From: Pseudonocardia sp. ICBG1293
GTDB taxonomy: Bacteria; Actinomycetota; Actinomycetes; Mycobacteriales; Pseudonocardiaceae
Length of the DNA stretch: 64,000 nt
NCBI RefSeq assembly: GCF_020131355.1
Contig: NZ_JAHLEL010000009.1
Coordinates: forward strand, 124,001-188,000
Direction of reading: 5' to 3'
In this document: positions 24,450 to 32,563 of the stretch, piece by piece
Layout: each line of letters begins with the position of its first letter
Numbering within the stretch: the stretch's first letter is position 1
The notes under the pieces: model-generated
Databases searched by the model: none
The model's input: only the letters and a program-made list of their open reading frames with translations
Told to the model about the DNA's origin: nothing
Position numbers and translations under genes: made by a program

Positions 24450-26771
24450 TCACCGGGTGGCGGGCTCCAGCCGGACCTGGACCCACTTCGAGGTCGGGCA
24501 GCGCGAGGACTCCGCGTAGGAGTCCAGCGGGATCAGTGGGTTCGTCTCCGGGTAGTACGCGGCGATGCAGCCCTTGGGGGTCGAGTACGACACCAGGCGG
24601 AAGTCGTCCGCGCGCCGCTCGCTGCCGTCGGTCCACTCGCTGACCAGGTTCACCCGGTCGCCGTCGGCGAGGCCCAGCTCGCGCAGGTCGGCGTCGGAGA
24701 TGAACACGACCCGGCGGCCGGAGTGGATGCCGCGGTAGCGGTCGTCCAGGCCGTAGATCGTGGTGTTGAACTGGTCGTGGCTGCGCAGGCTCTGCAGGAC
24801 CAGACGCCCCTCGGGCAGCGTCAGCACCTCCAGCGGGCTGACGGTGAACTCCGCCTTCCCCGACGCCGTCGGGAAGGTACGGCTGTCCCGCGGCGGGTGC
24901 GCGAGGGTGAACCCGCCGGAGCGGGCGATCTTCTCGGTGTAGGCCTCGCAGCCCGGGACGACCCGGCCGATCCGGTCGCGGATCCGGTCGTAGTCGGCGG
25001 CGAAGTCGGCCCACGGGACGAGGTGGTCGGCCCCCAGGGTGGCCCGGGCGATCCCGCAGAGGATGTCGACCTCCGAGCGCAGCAGCTCGCCGGCGGGCTC
25101 CGACCGGCCGTGCGAGGCGTGCACCGCCGACATCGAGTCCTCGACGGTGACCCGCTGCGCCCGGCCGCCGGTCAGGTCCTTCTCGGTGCGGCCGAGGGCG
25201 GGCAGGATCAGCGCGTCGGTCCCGGCGACCACGTGCGACCGGTTCAGCTTGGTCGAGATCTGCACGGTCAGCGCACAGCGCTCCAGCGCGGGCTCGGTGA
25301 CGCCGGTGTCCGACATCGCCTGGGAGAAGTTGCCACCCAGCCCGACGAACACGCTCGCCCTGCCGTCCGCCATCGCCTGCACCGCGGCCACCGAGTCGTG
25401 GCCGTGCTCGCGGGGCGGCTCGAACCCGAACTCGTCGCGCAGTGCGTCGAGGAAGCTGTCCGCGACCCGCTCCCAGATGCCCATCGTGCGGTCGCCCTGC
25501 ACGTTGGAGTGGCCCCGGACCGGGCACAGACCCGCACCGGGCTTGCCGATCATCCCCTGGAGCAGGGCGACGTTCACCATCTCCTTGATGGTGGCGACGG
25601 CGTTGCGGTGCTGGGTGATGCCCATCGCCCAGCAGTTCACGATGCGCTGCGAGGTCGCGAGCATCTGCGCGGCCTTCTCGATCTCGCCCCAGGCGAGCCC
25701 GGTCGCGGCGACGACGGCGTCGCGGTCGAGGTCCTTCACGTGCGCGGCGTAGGCCTCGAAGCCGTTCGTGTGCCGCTCGATGAAGTCCCGGTCCAGCACG
25801 CTGCCCGGGTCGCGGTCCTCGGCGGCGAGCAGCAGGTGCCCGAACGCCTGCCACAGCGCCAGGTCGCCGTTGCTGCGGATCTGCAGGAACTCGTCGGCCA
25901 GGTGGGTGCCGAAGCCGGTCATGCCGCGCGGGGTCTGCGGGTTGTCGAACTTGAACAGCCCGGCCTCGGGGAGCGGGTTGACCGCGAGGATCCGCGCGCC
26001 GTTCTTCTTCGCGATCTCCAGCGCGGACAGCATCCGCGGGTGGTTGGTGCCCGGGTTCTGCCCGGAGATGATGATCAGGTCGGCCTCGTGCAGGTCCTGC
26101 AGCGAGACCGAGCCCTTGCCGACGCCGATCGCCTCGGCCAGGCCGACCGACGTCGACTCGTGGCACATGTTCGAGCAGTCGGGCAGGTTGTTCGTGCCGT
26201 AGGCGCGGGCGAACAGCTGGTAGACGAACGCGGCCTCGTTCGAGGCGCGGCCGGAGGTGTAGAACAGCGCCTCGTCCGGGCTGTCCAGGGCGCGCAGGTG
26301 CGTCCCGACGAGGTCGAACGCGTCGTCCCAGGAGATGGGTTCGTAGTGCGTGCCCCCGGCCCGGCGGACCATCGGGTGGGTCAGCCTGCCCCGGCTCTCC
26401 AACCAGTGCGCGCTGCGGCCCCGCAGGTCGTCGATGGAGTGCTCGGCGAAGAACTCCGGGGTGACGCGGCGGCGGTCGCCCTCCCAGGAGACGGCCTTCG
26501 CGCCGTTCTCGCAGAACTCGGCCGTGTGCCGCTCGCCGGGGGCCGGGTCCGGCCAGGCGCAGCTCATGCAGTCGAAGCCGTCGACCTGGTTCATCGTGAG
26601 CAGGTTCTTCGCGGTCTTCACGACACCCTGCTCGGCGAGGGAGCGCTTCATCGAGATCGCGACGGCCGTCGCCCCGGCGGCGGAGGTCTTCCGCTCCGAG
26701 ACGCGCAGATCGGACTCCTCGGTGTCGACCGGGGGGTGGATCGGGGCGCTGTTGACCGGGGTGGGGGGCAC
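24450..26771 (-). CDS. FdhF/YdeP-family molybdopterin oxidoreductase
   Basis: About 773 residues. A disordered leader is followed by KTAKNLLTMNQVDGFDCMSC, the short CxxC region of the YdeP branch in place of a full four-Cys cluster motif. LPDCSNMCHESTSVGLAEAI, IIISGQNPGTNHPRMLSALE and GMIGKPGAGLCPVRGHSNVQ are molybdopterin-guanine-dinucleotide contacts, and residues of about 640-770 are the molydop-binding domain (RLVLQSLRSHDQFNTTIYGL). I chose GTG 26771 because GAGG lies five bases upstream, and GTG 26777 is next best. YdeP has been linked to acid resistance in E. coli, but the reaction is unknown. Confidence 0.85.
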   Translation of the reverse strand: MPPTPVNSAPIHPPVDTEESDLRVSERKTSAAGATAVAISMKRSLAEQGVVKTAKNLLTMNQVDGFDCMSCAWPDPAPGERHTAEFCENGAKAVSWEGDRRRVTPEFFAEHSIDDLRGRSAHWLESRGRLTHPMVRRAGGTHYEPISWDDAFDLVGTHLRALDSPDEALFYTSGRASNEAAFVYQLFARAYGTNNLPDCSNMCHESTSVGLAEAIGVGKGSVSLQDLHEADLIIISGQNPGTNHPRMLSALEIAKKNGARILAVNPLPEAGLFKFDNPQTPRGMTGFGTHLADEFLQIRSNGDLALWQAFGHLLLAAEDRDPGSVLDRDFIERHTNGFEAYAAHVKDLDRDAVVAATGLAWGEIEKAAQMLATSQRIVNCWAMGITQHRNAVATIKEMVNVALLQGMIGKPGAGLCPVRGHSNVQGDRTMGIWERVADSFLDALRDEFGFEPPREHGHDSVAAVQAMADGRASVFVGLGGNFSQAMSDTGVTEPALERCALTVQISTKLNRSHVVAGTDALILPALGRTEKDLTGGRAQRVTVEDSMSAVHASHGRSEPAGELLRSEVDILCGIARATLGADHLVPWADFAADYDRIRDRIGRVVPGCEAYTEKIARSGGFTLAHPPRDSRTFPTASGKAEFTVSPLEVLTLPEGRLVLQSLRSHDQFNTTIYGLDDRYRGIHSGRRVVFISDADLRELGLADGDRVNLVSEWTDGSERRADDFRLVSYSTPKGCIAAYYPETNPLIPLDSYAESSRCPTSKWVQVRLEPATR

Positions 26772-26898
26772 GGACACCTCATCTGGAACACGACGGACGG
26801 CGGAACGGGTCAGATTACCCACGCGTACGGGGCACGGAAACGATGTTGCCCCAGCGTGGGACGTGACGCCCAACCGATCCGCGGATGCGCGGGGAAAG

Positions 26899-27377
26899 TC
26901 ACGGGCGTGCCGCGGCACGTCGGTGACTCCCGGCGACCTGCCGGGTGGCGACGCTGATCCGGTTCCAGGCGTTGATCGTCGCGATCGTGGTGACCAGCAG
27001 GGTCAGGGCCTTCTCGTCGAACACCGCGGCAGCGGCGTCCCACACCGCGTCCGGGACGGCGTCGGGACGGTCGGCCAGCCGGGTCACCTCCTCGGTCAGG
27101 GCCAGTGCGGCCCGCTCCTGGGGGGGGTGAACCACGGCGCCTCCCGCCACGCGGCGACGGAGAACAGGCGCTCGGCGGACTCGCCGGAGTCCAGCGCGTC
27201 GTGCGAGTGCATGTCCACGCAGAAGCCACAGCCGTTGATCTGCGACGCCCGCAGGCGCACCAGCTCCTGGACGGCGTGCGGGAGGACGGAGTCGTCGCGG
27301 GTGGAGGCCTCCAGCGCGGTCAGGGCGCGGTAGCTGTCCTGGACGTGGCGGTAGGGCCGGGCGATGCGCGGTTCCAT
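26899..27377 (-). pseudogene. carboxymuconolactone decarboxylase (AhpD-like) gene with a poly-C frameshift
   Basis: From ATG 27377 the frame reads MEPRIARPYRHVQDSYRAL, then the redox motif QINGCGFCVDMHSHDAL and FSVAAWREAPWFTPP. It then runs out of frame at a C8 tract (plus-strand G8, 27120-27127). In the next frame the protein resumes ERAALALTEEVTRLADRP, IATINAWNRISVATRQVAG to 26899. One more C restores 159 residues, the usual length. AhpD-like proteins use the CxxC pair as a disulfide or peroxide reductase. A purine-rich AAGGGACC precedes the ATG. It lies downstream of an Rrf2 gene. Confidence 0.78.
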
Positions 27378-27397
27378 GACGGTCCCTTCGGGTCGGT

Positions 27398-27503
27398 GTC
27401 GTGCGTGGGCGTCGTGCGTGGGCGTCGTGCGTGGGCGTCGTGCGTGGGCGTCGTGCGTGGGGTGGCGTGCGTGGGGTGGCGTGCGTGGGGTGGCGTGCGT
27501 GGG
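27398..27503. repeat. short tandem repeat array between Rrf2 and AhpD-like genes
   Basis: Five 13-base units (GTCGTGCGTGGGC, the last ending in G) at 27398-27462 are followed by about three 14-base units TGGCGTGCGTGGGG to 27503. The array fills the spacer between the Rrf2 stop (27512) and the AhpD-like start (27377). It would be transcribed in the leader of the latter. Copy number may vary between strains. Confidence 0.85.
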
Positions 27504-27511
27504 TGGTGCGG

Positions 27512-27982
27512 TCACGGGGCGAGTGCGGCCCGGACGCGCTGCGGCGCGTCCGGGGCGGTGCGGACGACGTCCGCGGCGACGTCGGCGAGCGACCGGCCGG
27601 CCAGCTCGCGCCGCCAGGCGAGCTCGGCCGAACGCATCGACAGCGCGATCGCGCAGTGGCCGGAGTAGTCGAGCGAGGGGTCGCCGCCGGGTGCGGCCCC
27701 GAGCAGCGAGGTGCAGCGGAACGCCTCCTCCGGGCCCTCGACGGCGACGACGACGTCGAGCAGCGACACCTGGTCCGCGGGCCGGGCGAGCCGGAACCCG
27801 CCGCGCGGGCCCGGGACGGACTCGCAGATCCCGGCGCGGACCAGTGTCTGCAGCTGCTTGTTCAGGTATGCGGCCGGCAGGTCGTAGAACCCGGCGAGCC
27901 GGGCGCCGGGTACCGCGCCGCCGACCCAGTCCAGGTTCAGGCAGCAGTGCAGCGCCCACTCGACGCCCTGTCCCATCCGCAT
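27512..27982 (-). CDS. Rrf2-family transcriptional regulator
   Basis: A 156-residue Rrf2 protein. The winged helix reads GVEWALHCCLNLDWVGGAVP, LAGFYDLPAAYLNKQLQTLV and GPRGGFRLARPADQVSLLDV. Only one of the three cysteines that bind Fe-S clusters in NsrR/IscR is obvious in the effector region (EEAFRCTSLLG, then SGHCAIAL further on), so it may sense redox or thiols rather than carry a cluster. GGATAT inverted repeats directly upstream are its likely autoregulatory site. The AhpD-like gene downstream is the probable target. Confidence 0.85.
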   Translation of the reverse strand: MRMGQGVEWALHCCLNLDWVGGAVPGARLAGFYDLPAAYLNKQLQTLVRAGICESVPGPRGGFRLARPADQVSLLDVVVAVEGPEEAFRCTSLLGAAPGGDPSLDYSGHCAIALSMRSAELAWRRELAGRSLADVAADVVRTAPDAPQRVRAALAP

Positions 27983-27987
27983 GATCC

Positions 27988-28009
27988 GGATATTACATAT
28001 CCAGGATAT
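27988..28009. promoter_or_regulatory. Rrf2-type operator (GGATAT/ATATCC repeats)
   Basis: GGATAT-TAC-ATATCC at 27988-28002 is followed after one base by another GGATAT (28004-28009). The AT-rich, dyadic sequence starts six bases before the Rrf2 ATG, so binding would block transcription. The assignment to the Rrf2 protein is by position. Confidence 0.6.
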
Positions 28010-28179
28010 TTGATGTCCAGATTTCGGGGTGATCCCGGTCTCCGGAAGGATGTCCGACAGATGACGGCAAACGCTTCGATGTAAGCGCTCGGTTACAGGT
28101 ACCGGCGGGACCTGGAAAAGCGACGCATCGACCTTCCACCCTCAGGACGCACACAGGTCCCCCGAAGGAAGGAACCACC

Positions 28180-28365
28180 ATGGACAAGCGTCGTATCGCC
28201 GGTCTGGCCGCTGCTGCCGTCGCCGCCCCGCTGCTGATGCTGGGCCTCACCGGCACCGCCAGCGCGGCCGAGATCACCCCGATCGCCGAGGTCGTCGACA
28301 GCACCGTCGCCGACCTGTCGTCGACCCTCGGCGCGGTGCTCGACGCCCTGGGCGTCGCAGCCTGA
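28180..28365 (+). CDS. short secreted peptide
   Basis: A 61-residue product with a clear Sec signal: MDKRRIAGLAAAAV, a hydrophobic core ending LMLGLTGTASA, and a signal peptidase site after ASA (about residue 29). The mature part is about 32 residues, AEITPIAEVVDSTVADLSST and LGAVLDALGVAA, acidic and amphipathic. GAAGGAAGG lies eight bases before the ATG. A perfect 22-base terminator hairpin follows at once, so it is a single-gene transcript. I do not recognise the mature peptide. A role at the cell surface is inference from the signal. Confidence 0.75.
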   Translation: MDKRRIAGLAAAAVAAPLLMLGLTGTASAAEITPIAEVVDSTVADLSSTLGAVLDALGVAA

Positions 28366-28370
28366 TCCCC

Positions 28371-28417
28371 GACGACGGACGGCCGGCCCCGGGCACCGGG
28401 GCCGGCCGTCCGTCGTC
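28371..28417. terminator. perfect 22-base-pair terminator hairpin
   Basis: The arms 28371-28392 and 28396-28417 are fully complementary around a three-base GCA loop (core GGCCGGCCCCGG). It ends the secreted-peptide transcript, and it also lies 17 bases after the stop of the convergent acyl-CoA dehydrogenase gene, so it can serve both. Confidence 0.85.
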
Positions 28418-28433
28418 CGGGTGGAGGTGCGGG

Positions 28434-30419
28434 TCAGCCCGCCTCGACCTGCTCGGTCAGCGGCTCGGCCGGACGGCCGGGGGCCGGGGCCCACGCCTCG
28501 TCGTCGAGCATCGGGCAGGCCAGCCACTCCTCCGGGACGCCGAAGCCGTCGACCAGGGTGCGGGCGTAGGGCCGCAGCTCGGCGCACAGCGCGTTGACCA
28601 GCGGCCGGATCGAGCGTGACTCGGCGGCGGTGAGCCGACCGGTCTCCAGGTACCAGGCCCGCTCGCGGTCGATCACGCTGAGCACGTGCAGGTCGTAGAC
28701 CCGCTCGAGCAGTGCGCGCACGGCCGGGTCGCCCACGGTCACGAGCTTGTCCGCGAACGACGCCTCCACCAGCGTGTCCACGTGTGCCCTCGCCGCGGTG
28801 AGCAGCAGGTCCTGGGCGGAGTTGAAGACGGCGAACTCGTCGTTGCCGCGGCGCATCGCCGGCGCGAGGTGGCGGATCGCGGCGGCGAGGGTGTCCTCCC
28901 GACGGACGGCGAGCAGCTCGCGACGGCGGGCCCGGTCGGTCAGGTCGATCCCGCGGAACGGGATCCGCCGGGCGAGCGACGCGGCGCCGGTCCGCTCGGC
29001 GAGCACCCCGGCGAGCTGGCGGCCGAGCAGCGGCGCGATCTCGAGCGGGTTGCCCTTCTTGATCGTGCGGCCGTAGTCCGACAACAGCTCCTTGGCCAGC
29101 AGCTGCAGCAGCACCGTGTTGTCACCCTCGAAGGTGGTGAACACGTCGGTGTCGGCCTTGAGCGCGGGCAGCAGGTTCTCCTCCAGGTAGCCGGCGCCGC
29201 CGCAGGCCTCCCGGCAGGTCTGGATGGTGTGCGTGGCGTGCCAGGTCGCCACGGCCTTGATCCCGGCGGCGGACTGCTCCAGCGTGCGCTGTGCGCGCGC
29301 ACCGACCGGCCCGGCGCCCGGGGCCTGGATGTCGTGCATCCGCTGCACCAGGTCGTCCTGGGTGAAGTGCAGGGCGAACGTGGTCGCCAGTGCCGGGAGC
29401 AGCTTCTGCTGGTGGGCCAGGTAGTCGAGGACGGCGATCTCCTCGCCGTTCGCGGGGTTGGCGAACTGGCGGCGGCGCTCGCCGAAGCGCACGGCCAGGG
29501 CGAGGGCCTTCTCGGTCGCCGCGCCGGCGCCGCCCGCCACCGAGATCCGGCCGCGGACCAGGGTGCCGAGCATGGAGAAGAAGCGCGCCGTCTCGTTCTC
29601 GATCGACGACGAGTACGTCCCGTCCGGGGCGACGTCGGCGAAGCGGTTGAGCAGGTTCTCCCGGGGGATGCGGACGTGGTCGAACGACAGCCGGCCGTTG
29701 TCGACGCCGTTGAGCCCGGCCTTGCGCCCGTCGTCGCCGATCCGTACGCCGGGCAGGGCCTTGCCGTCGTTGTCGCGCAGCGGCACGAGGAAGGCGTGCA
29801 CGCCGGGCCGCTCGTCCCCGGTGATCAGCTGGGCGAACACGACCGCCATCCGGCCGTCCCGCGCGGCGTTGCCGATGTACTCCTTGCGGGCCTGCGGGTA
29901 GGGCGTGTGGACGACGAACTCGCCCGCCTCGCGGTCGTAGGTCGCGGTGGTGTGCAGGTGCTGGACGTCGGAGCCGTGCCCGGTCTCGGTCATGGCGAAG
30001 CAGCCGAGCAGCTCGCCGTCGATGATCGCGCGGAGGTACCGCTCGTGGTGGCGCTCGGTACCGAGCACCTGCACGGCACCGCCGAACAGGCCCCACTGCA
30101 CACCGGCCTTGACCAGCAGCGACAGGTCGCCGTAGGCGAGCATCGCGAACGCGGCGACGACGCCGCCGACGTCGCCCTGCCCGCCGACCGACGGGTCGAA
30201 CCCGGTGTGCGGACGGCCCGAGGACGTCAGGAACTTCAGCGAGTCGGTGATCCACTCGCGGTGCTGCTCCGAGGTCAGGTCGGGGTCCGCGCGCATCTCG
30301 GCGTTGGCCGCCAGCTGCTCGCGGGTCTCCTGCCGGGCCCGGGCCCAGCGCCCGTCGACGACGGTGCGGAGCGCCTCGGCGGAGACGGCGTCGGGGCTCG
30401 GAAGGGTGCTGCGGGTCAT
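28434..30419 (-). CDS. fadE5: acyl-CoA dehydrogenase (FadE5-like)
   Basis: A 661-residue flavoprotein for the first, alpha-beta dehydrogenating step of fatty-acid beta-oxidation. LLGCFAMTETGHGSDVQHLH is the FAD/substrate motif of the acyl-CoA oxidase-like branch. KEYIGNAARDGRMAVVFAQL and REACGGAGYLEENLLPALKA (C-terminal FAD domain) follow, then an acyl-CoA oxidase-like tail. AGGAGGT precedes the ATG, which overlaps the TetR stop by four bases. The divergent FadA2-FabG4-HtdX genes give the same set as M. tuberculosis Rv0241c-Rv0244c, where Rv0244c is FadE5. The symbol is by that analogy. Confidence 0.8.
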   Translation of the reverse strand: MTRSTLPSPDAVSAEALRTVVDGRWARARQETREQLAANAEMRADPDLTSEQHREWITDSLKFLTSSGRPHTGFDPSVGGQGDVGGVVAAFAMLAYGDLSLLVKAGVQWGLFGGAVQVLGTERHHERYLRAIIDGELLGCFAMTETGHGSDVQHLHTTATYDREAGEFVVHTPYPQARKEYIGNAARDGRMAVVFAQLITGDERPGVHAFLVPLRDNDGKALPGVRIGDDGRKAGLNGVDNGRLSFDHVRIPRENLLNRFADVAPDGTYSSSIENETARFFSMLGTLVRGRISVAGGAGAATEKALALAVRFGERRRQFANPANGEEIAVLDYLAHQQKLLPALATTFALHFTQDDLVQRMHDIQAPGAGPVGARAQRTLEQSAAGIKAVATWHATHTIQTCREACGGAGYLEENLLPALKADTDVFTTFEGDNTVLLQLLAKELLSDYGRTIKKGNPLEIAPLLGRQLAGVLAERTGAASLARRIPFRGIDLTDRARRRELLAVRREDTLAAAIRHLAPAMRRGNDEFAVFNSAQDLLLTAARAHVDTLVEASFADKLVTVGDPAVRALLERVYDLHVLSVIDRERAWYLETGRLTAAESRSIRPLVNALCAELRPYARTLVDGFGVPEEWLACPMLDDEAWAPAPGRPAEPLTEQVEAG

Positions 30420-31123
30420 GACTGAACCTCCTGCTGCACGTGCGATGCCAGGCCGGACAGTCCGGACCAGGCCAGGTCGGTGAGATGGGTGGCGAGCCGC
30501 TCGCGGGTGGTGCCGTCGGGCCGGGCGAGCCAGTCGTCGGCCGCGCCCCGGACGAGGCCGACGATCGCGTGGCCCCAGATGCGGGCCGCGGCCCGCGGGT
30601 CGGCGTCCCCGTGGGCCGGCTCGCCGAGGTTGCCGGCGATGACCGCGGCCACCTCGTCCCCGATCACGGTCACGAGGTCGTTGACCGGGTCGTGTCCGCC
30701 GTCGGTGGCGGGCGTGCGGCGCGCGGTGCCCTGGGTGAGGAGCGGGCGCTGCACCACGAACCGGTACAGCTCCGGGTCGATCTCGATGAGCCTCAGGTAG
30801 GCGTCGATGCCGGCGGCGACGGCGGCGCGCGGCCCGCGACCGGAGTCGGCCAGGGCCGCGGCGGTGGCCCGGCGGACCTCGGCGAGCAGGACCCCGGCCA
30901 CCGACTCGCAGATCGCGGTGTAGAGGCCCGTCCGGTCGCCGAAGTGCCGGTAGACCACGGTCTTGCTGGTGGCGGCGGACGCGGCGATCTCGTCCATGCC
31001 GATGCCGGCCCCGTGCCGGCGGATGGCACCGATCGCGGAGCCCACGAGTGCGGCCCGCCGCTGCTCGCGGTGGGCGTCCCATCGGCTGTCGCGCTTGTCC
31101 CGTCCGGCCTTCACGAAACCCAT
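30416..31123 (-). CDS. TetR-family regulator of the fad locus
   Basis: A 235-residue TetR protein. The helix-turn-helix spans about residues 22-70: RRAALVGSAIGAIRRHGAGI, GMDEIAASAATSKTVVYRHF and GDRTGLYTAI. The ligand domain is helical, with LRLIEIDPELYRFVVQRPLL. Its ATG directly abuts a cluster of GTAC motifs in the gap before fadA2. It is the first gene of the fadE5 transcript, so it probably represses both divergent units and is released by an acyl-CoA. The ligand is inferred. Confidence 0.85.
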   Translation of the reverse strand: MGFVKAGRDKRDSRWDAHREQRRAALVGSAIGAIRRHGAGIGMDEIAASAATSKTVVYRHFGDRTGLYTAICESVAGVLLAEVRRATAAALADSGRGPRAAVAAGIDAYLRLIEIDPELYRFVVQRPLLTQGTARRTPATDGGHDPVNDLVTVIGDEVAAVIAGNLGEPAHGDADPRAAARIWGHAIVGLVRGAADDWLARPDGTTRERLATHLTDLAWSGLSGLASHVQQEVQS

Positions 31124-31124
31124 A

Positions 31125-31144
31125 GTACCGTGTACCTTGAGTAC
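31125..31144. promoter_or_regulatory. GTAC-rich operator between TetR and fadA2
   Basis: Three GTAC cores lie within 20 bases, at 31125, 31132 and 31141 (AGTACCGTGTACCTTGAGTA). They start two bases upstream of the TetR ATG, a typical autoregulatory position. Confidence 0.55.
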
Positions 31145-31261
31145 CGGCTACCCCGTGGTAACGACGAACCACGAGCTGATGCTCCGCCCACCGGGACCCG
31201 CGTGCAGCGTGGTCACCCCGATCGGGTGGGGCGGGACCCGAACCCAGGAGGGACGACCCCC

Positions 31262-32563
31262 ATGCCAGCCAGCACCCGGCGCGCCGCCGTCATCGGCGGC
31301 AACCGCATCCCGTTCGCGCGGGCCAACGGTGCCTACGCCGGCGCCTCGAACCTCGACATGCTCACCACGACGCTCGACGGTCTGGTGGCCCGCTTCGGGC
31401 TGGCCGGCGAGCGCCTGGGTGAGGTCGTGGCCGGCGCCGTGCTCAAGCACTCCCGTGACTTCAACCTGACCCGCGAGGCGGTCCTCGGCTCCCGGCTGAA
31501 CCCGGCCACCGCGGCCTACGACGTGCAGCAGGCCTGCGGCACGGGCCTGGAGGCGACCATCGCGGTCGCCAACAAGATCGCGCTCGGCCAGATCGAGTCC
31601 GGCGTCGCCGGGGGTGTGGACACCGCGTCGGACGCCCCGATCGCGCTGAACGACGACCTGCGCCGCGTGCTGGTCCGGCTCAACGCCGCGAAGACCGCGG
31701 TGGACCGGCTCAAGCTGGTGGGGCAGCTGCGTCCGGGGCAGATCGTGCCGGACATCCCGGAGAACTCCGAGCCGCGCACCGGGCTGTCGATGGGCGAGCA
31801 CGCCGCCCGTACCGCGCTGGAGTGGGGCATCGGCCGCACCGAGCAGGACGAGCTCACCGCGCGCAGCCACCACAACCTGGCCGCCGCCTACGACCGCGGC
31901 TTCTTCGACGACCTGGTCACGCCGTACCTGAAGCTGACCCGGGACAACAACCTGCGCGCCGACTCGTCGGTGGAGAAGCTCGCGAAGCTCAAGCCGGTCT
32001 TCGGCAAGGGACCCGACGCCACGATGACCGCGGGCAACTCGACCCCGCTGACCGACGGCGCCGCCCTGGTCCTGCTCGGCTCCGACGAGTGGGCCGCCGA
32101 GCACAAGTTGCCGGTGCTGGCGCACGTCGTGGACGCCGAGACCGCGGGCGTCGACTACGTGCACGGCCCGGACGGTCTGCTCACCGCCCCGGTGTTCGCC
32201 GTGCCGCGGCTGCTGGAGCGCAACGGGCTGTCCCTGCAGGACTTCGACCTGTACGAGATCCACGAGGCCTTCGCCTCGGTCGTCCTCGTGCAGCGCAAAG
32301 CCTGGGAGGACCCGCGCTTCTGCAAGGAGCGCCTGGGTCTCGACGCGCCGCTGGGCGCGATCGACGACGACAAGCTCAACGTCGCGGGCTCCTCGCTCGC
32401 CGCGGGGCACCCGTTCGCTGCGACCGGCGGGCGGATCGTCGCCACCCTCGCCACGCTCCTGTGGGAGAAGGCGGACACGGAGAAGGCCGACCAGCGCGGC
32501 CTGATCTCGATCTGCGCCGCGGGCGGCCAGGGCGTCGTCGCGATCCTGGAGGCGAAGGCATGA
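31262..32563 (+). CDS. fadA2: acetyl-CoA C-acyltransferase (FadA2-like thiolase)
   Basis: A 433-residue thiolase that cleaves 3-ketoacyl-CoA. The nucleophile Cys lies in DVQQACGTGLEATIAVANKI (about residue 92). The other catalytic motifs are YEIHEAFASVVLVQRKAWED, AGSSLAAGHPFAATGGRIVA (catalytic His in GHP) and ISICAAGGQGVVAILEAKA (second Cys in CAAGG). It is longer than FadA5 and matches the FadI/FadA2 class. It overlaps the next gene by four bases (ATGA). GAGGGACG lies just upstream of the ATG. Confidence 0.9.
   Translation: MPASTRRAAVIGGNRIPFARANGAYAGASNLDMLTTTLDGLVARFGLAGERLGEVVAGAVLKHSRDFNLTREAVLGSRLNPATAAYDVQQACGTGLEATIAVANKIALGQIESGVAGGVDTASDAPIALNDDLRRVLVRLNAAKTAVDRLKLVGQLRPGQIVPDIPENSEPRTGLSMGEHAARTALEWGIGRTEQDELTARSHHNLAAAYDRGFFDDLVTPYLKLTRDNNLRADSSVEKLAKLKPVFGKGPDATMTAGNSTPLTDGAALVLLGSDEWAAEHKLPVLAHVVDAETAGVDYVHGPDGLLTAPVFAVPRLLERNGLSLQDFDLYEIHEAFASVVLVQRKAWEDPRFCKERLGLDAPLGAIDDDKLNVAGSSLAAGHPFAATGGRIVATLATLLWEKADTEKADQRGLISICAAGGQGVVAILEAKA

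Noticed and set aside
24450-26771. True selenium-dependent formate dehydrogenase
   Set aside because: The frame has no internal TGA and lacks the full four-Cys cluster motif; it belongs to the YdeP branch with no fdh accessory genes.
27398-27503. Possible CRISPR array
   Set aside because: Units of 13-14 bases are directly adjacent with no spacers, and no cas genes are present.
27364-28084. Plus-strand frames through the tandem repeats and the Rrf2 gene
   Set aside because: They encode a low-complexity RAWASCVGVV repeat and are opposite a clear Rrf2 gene.
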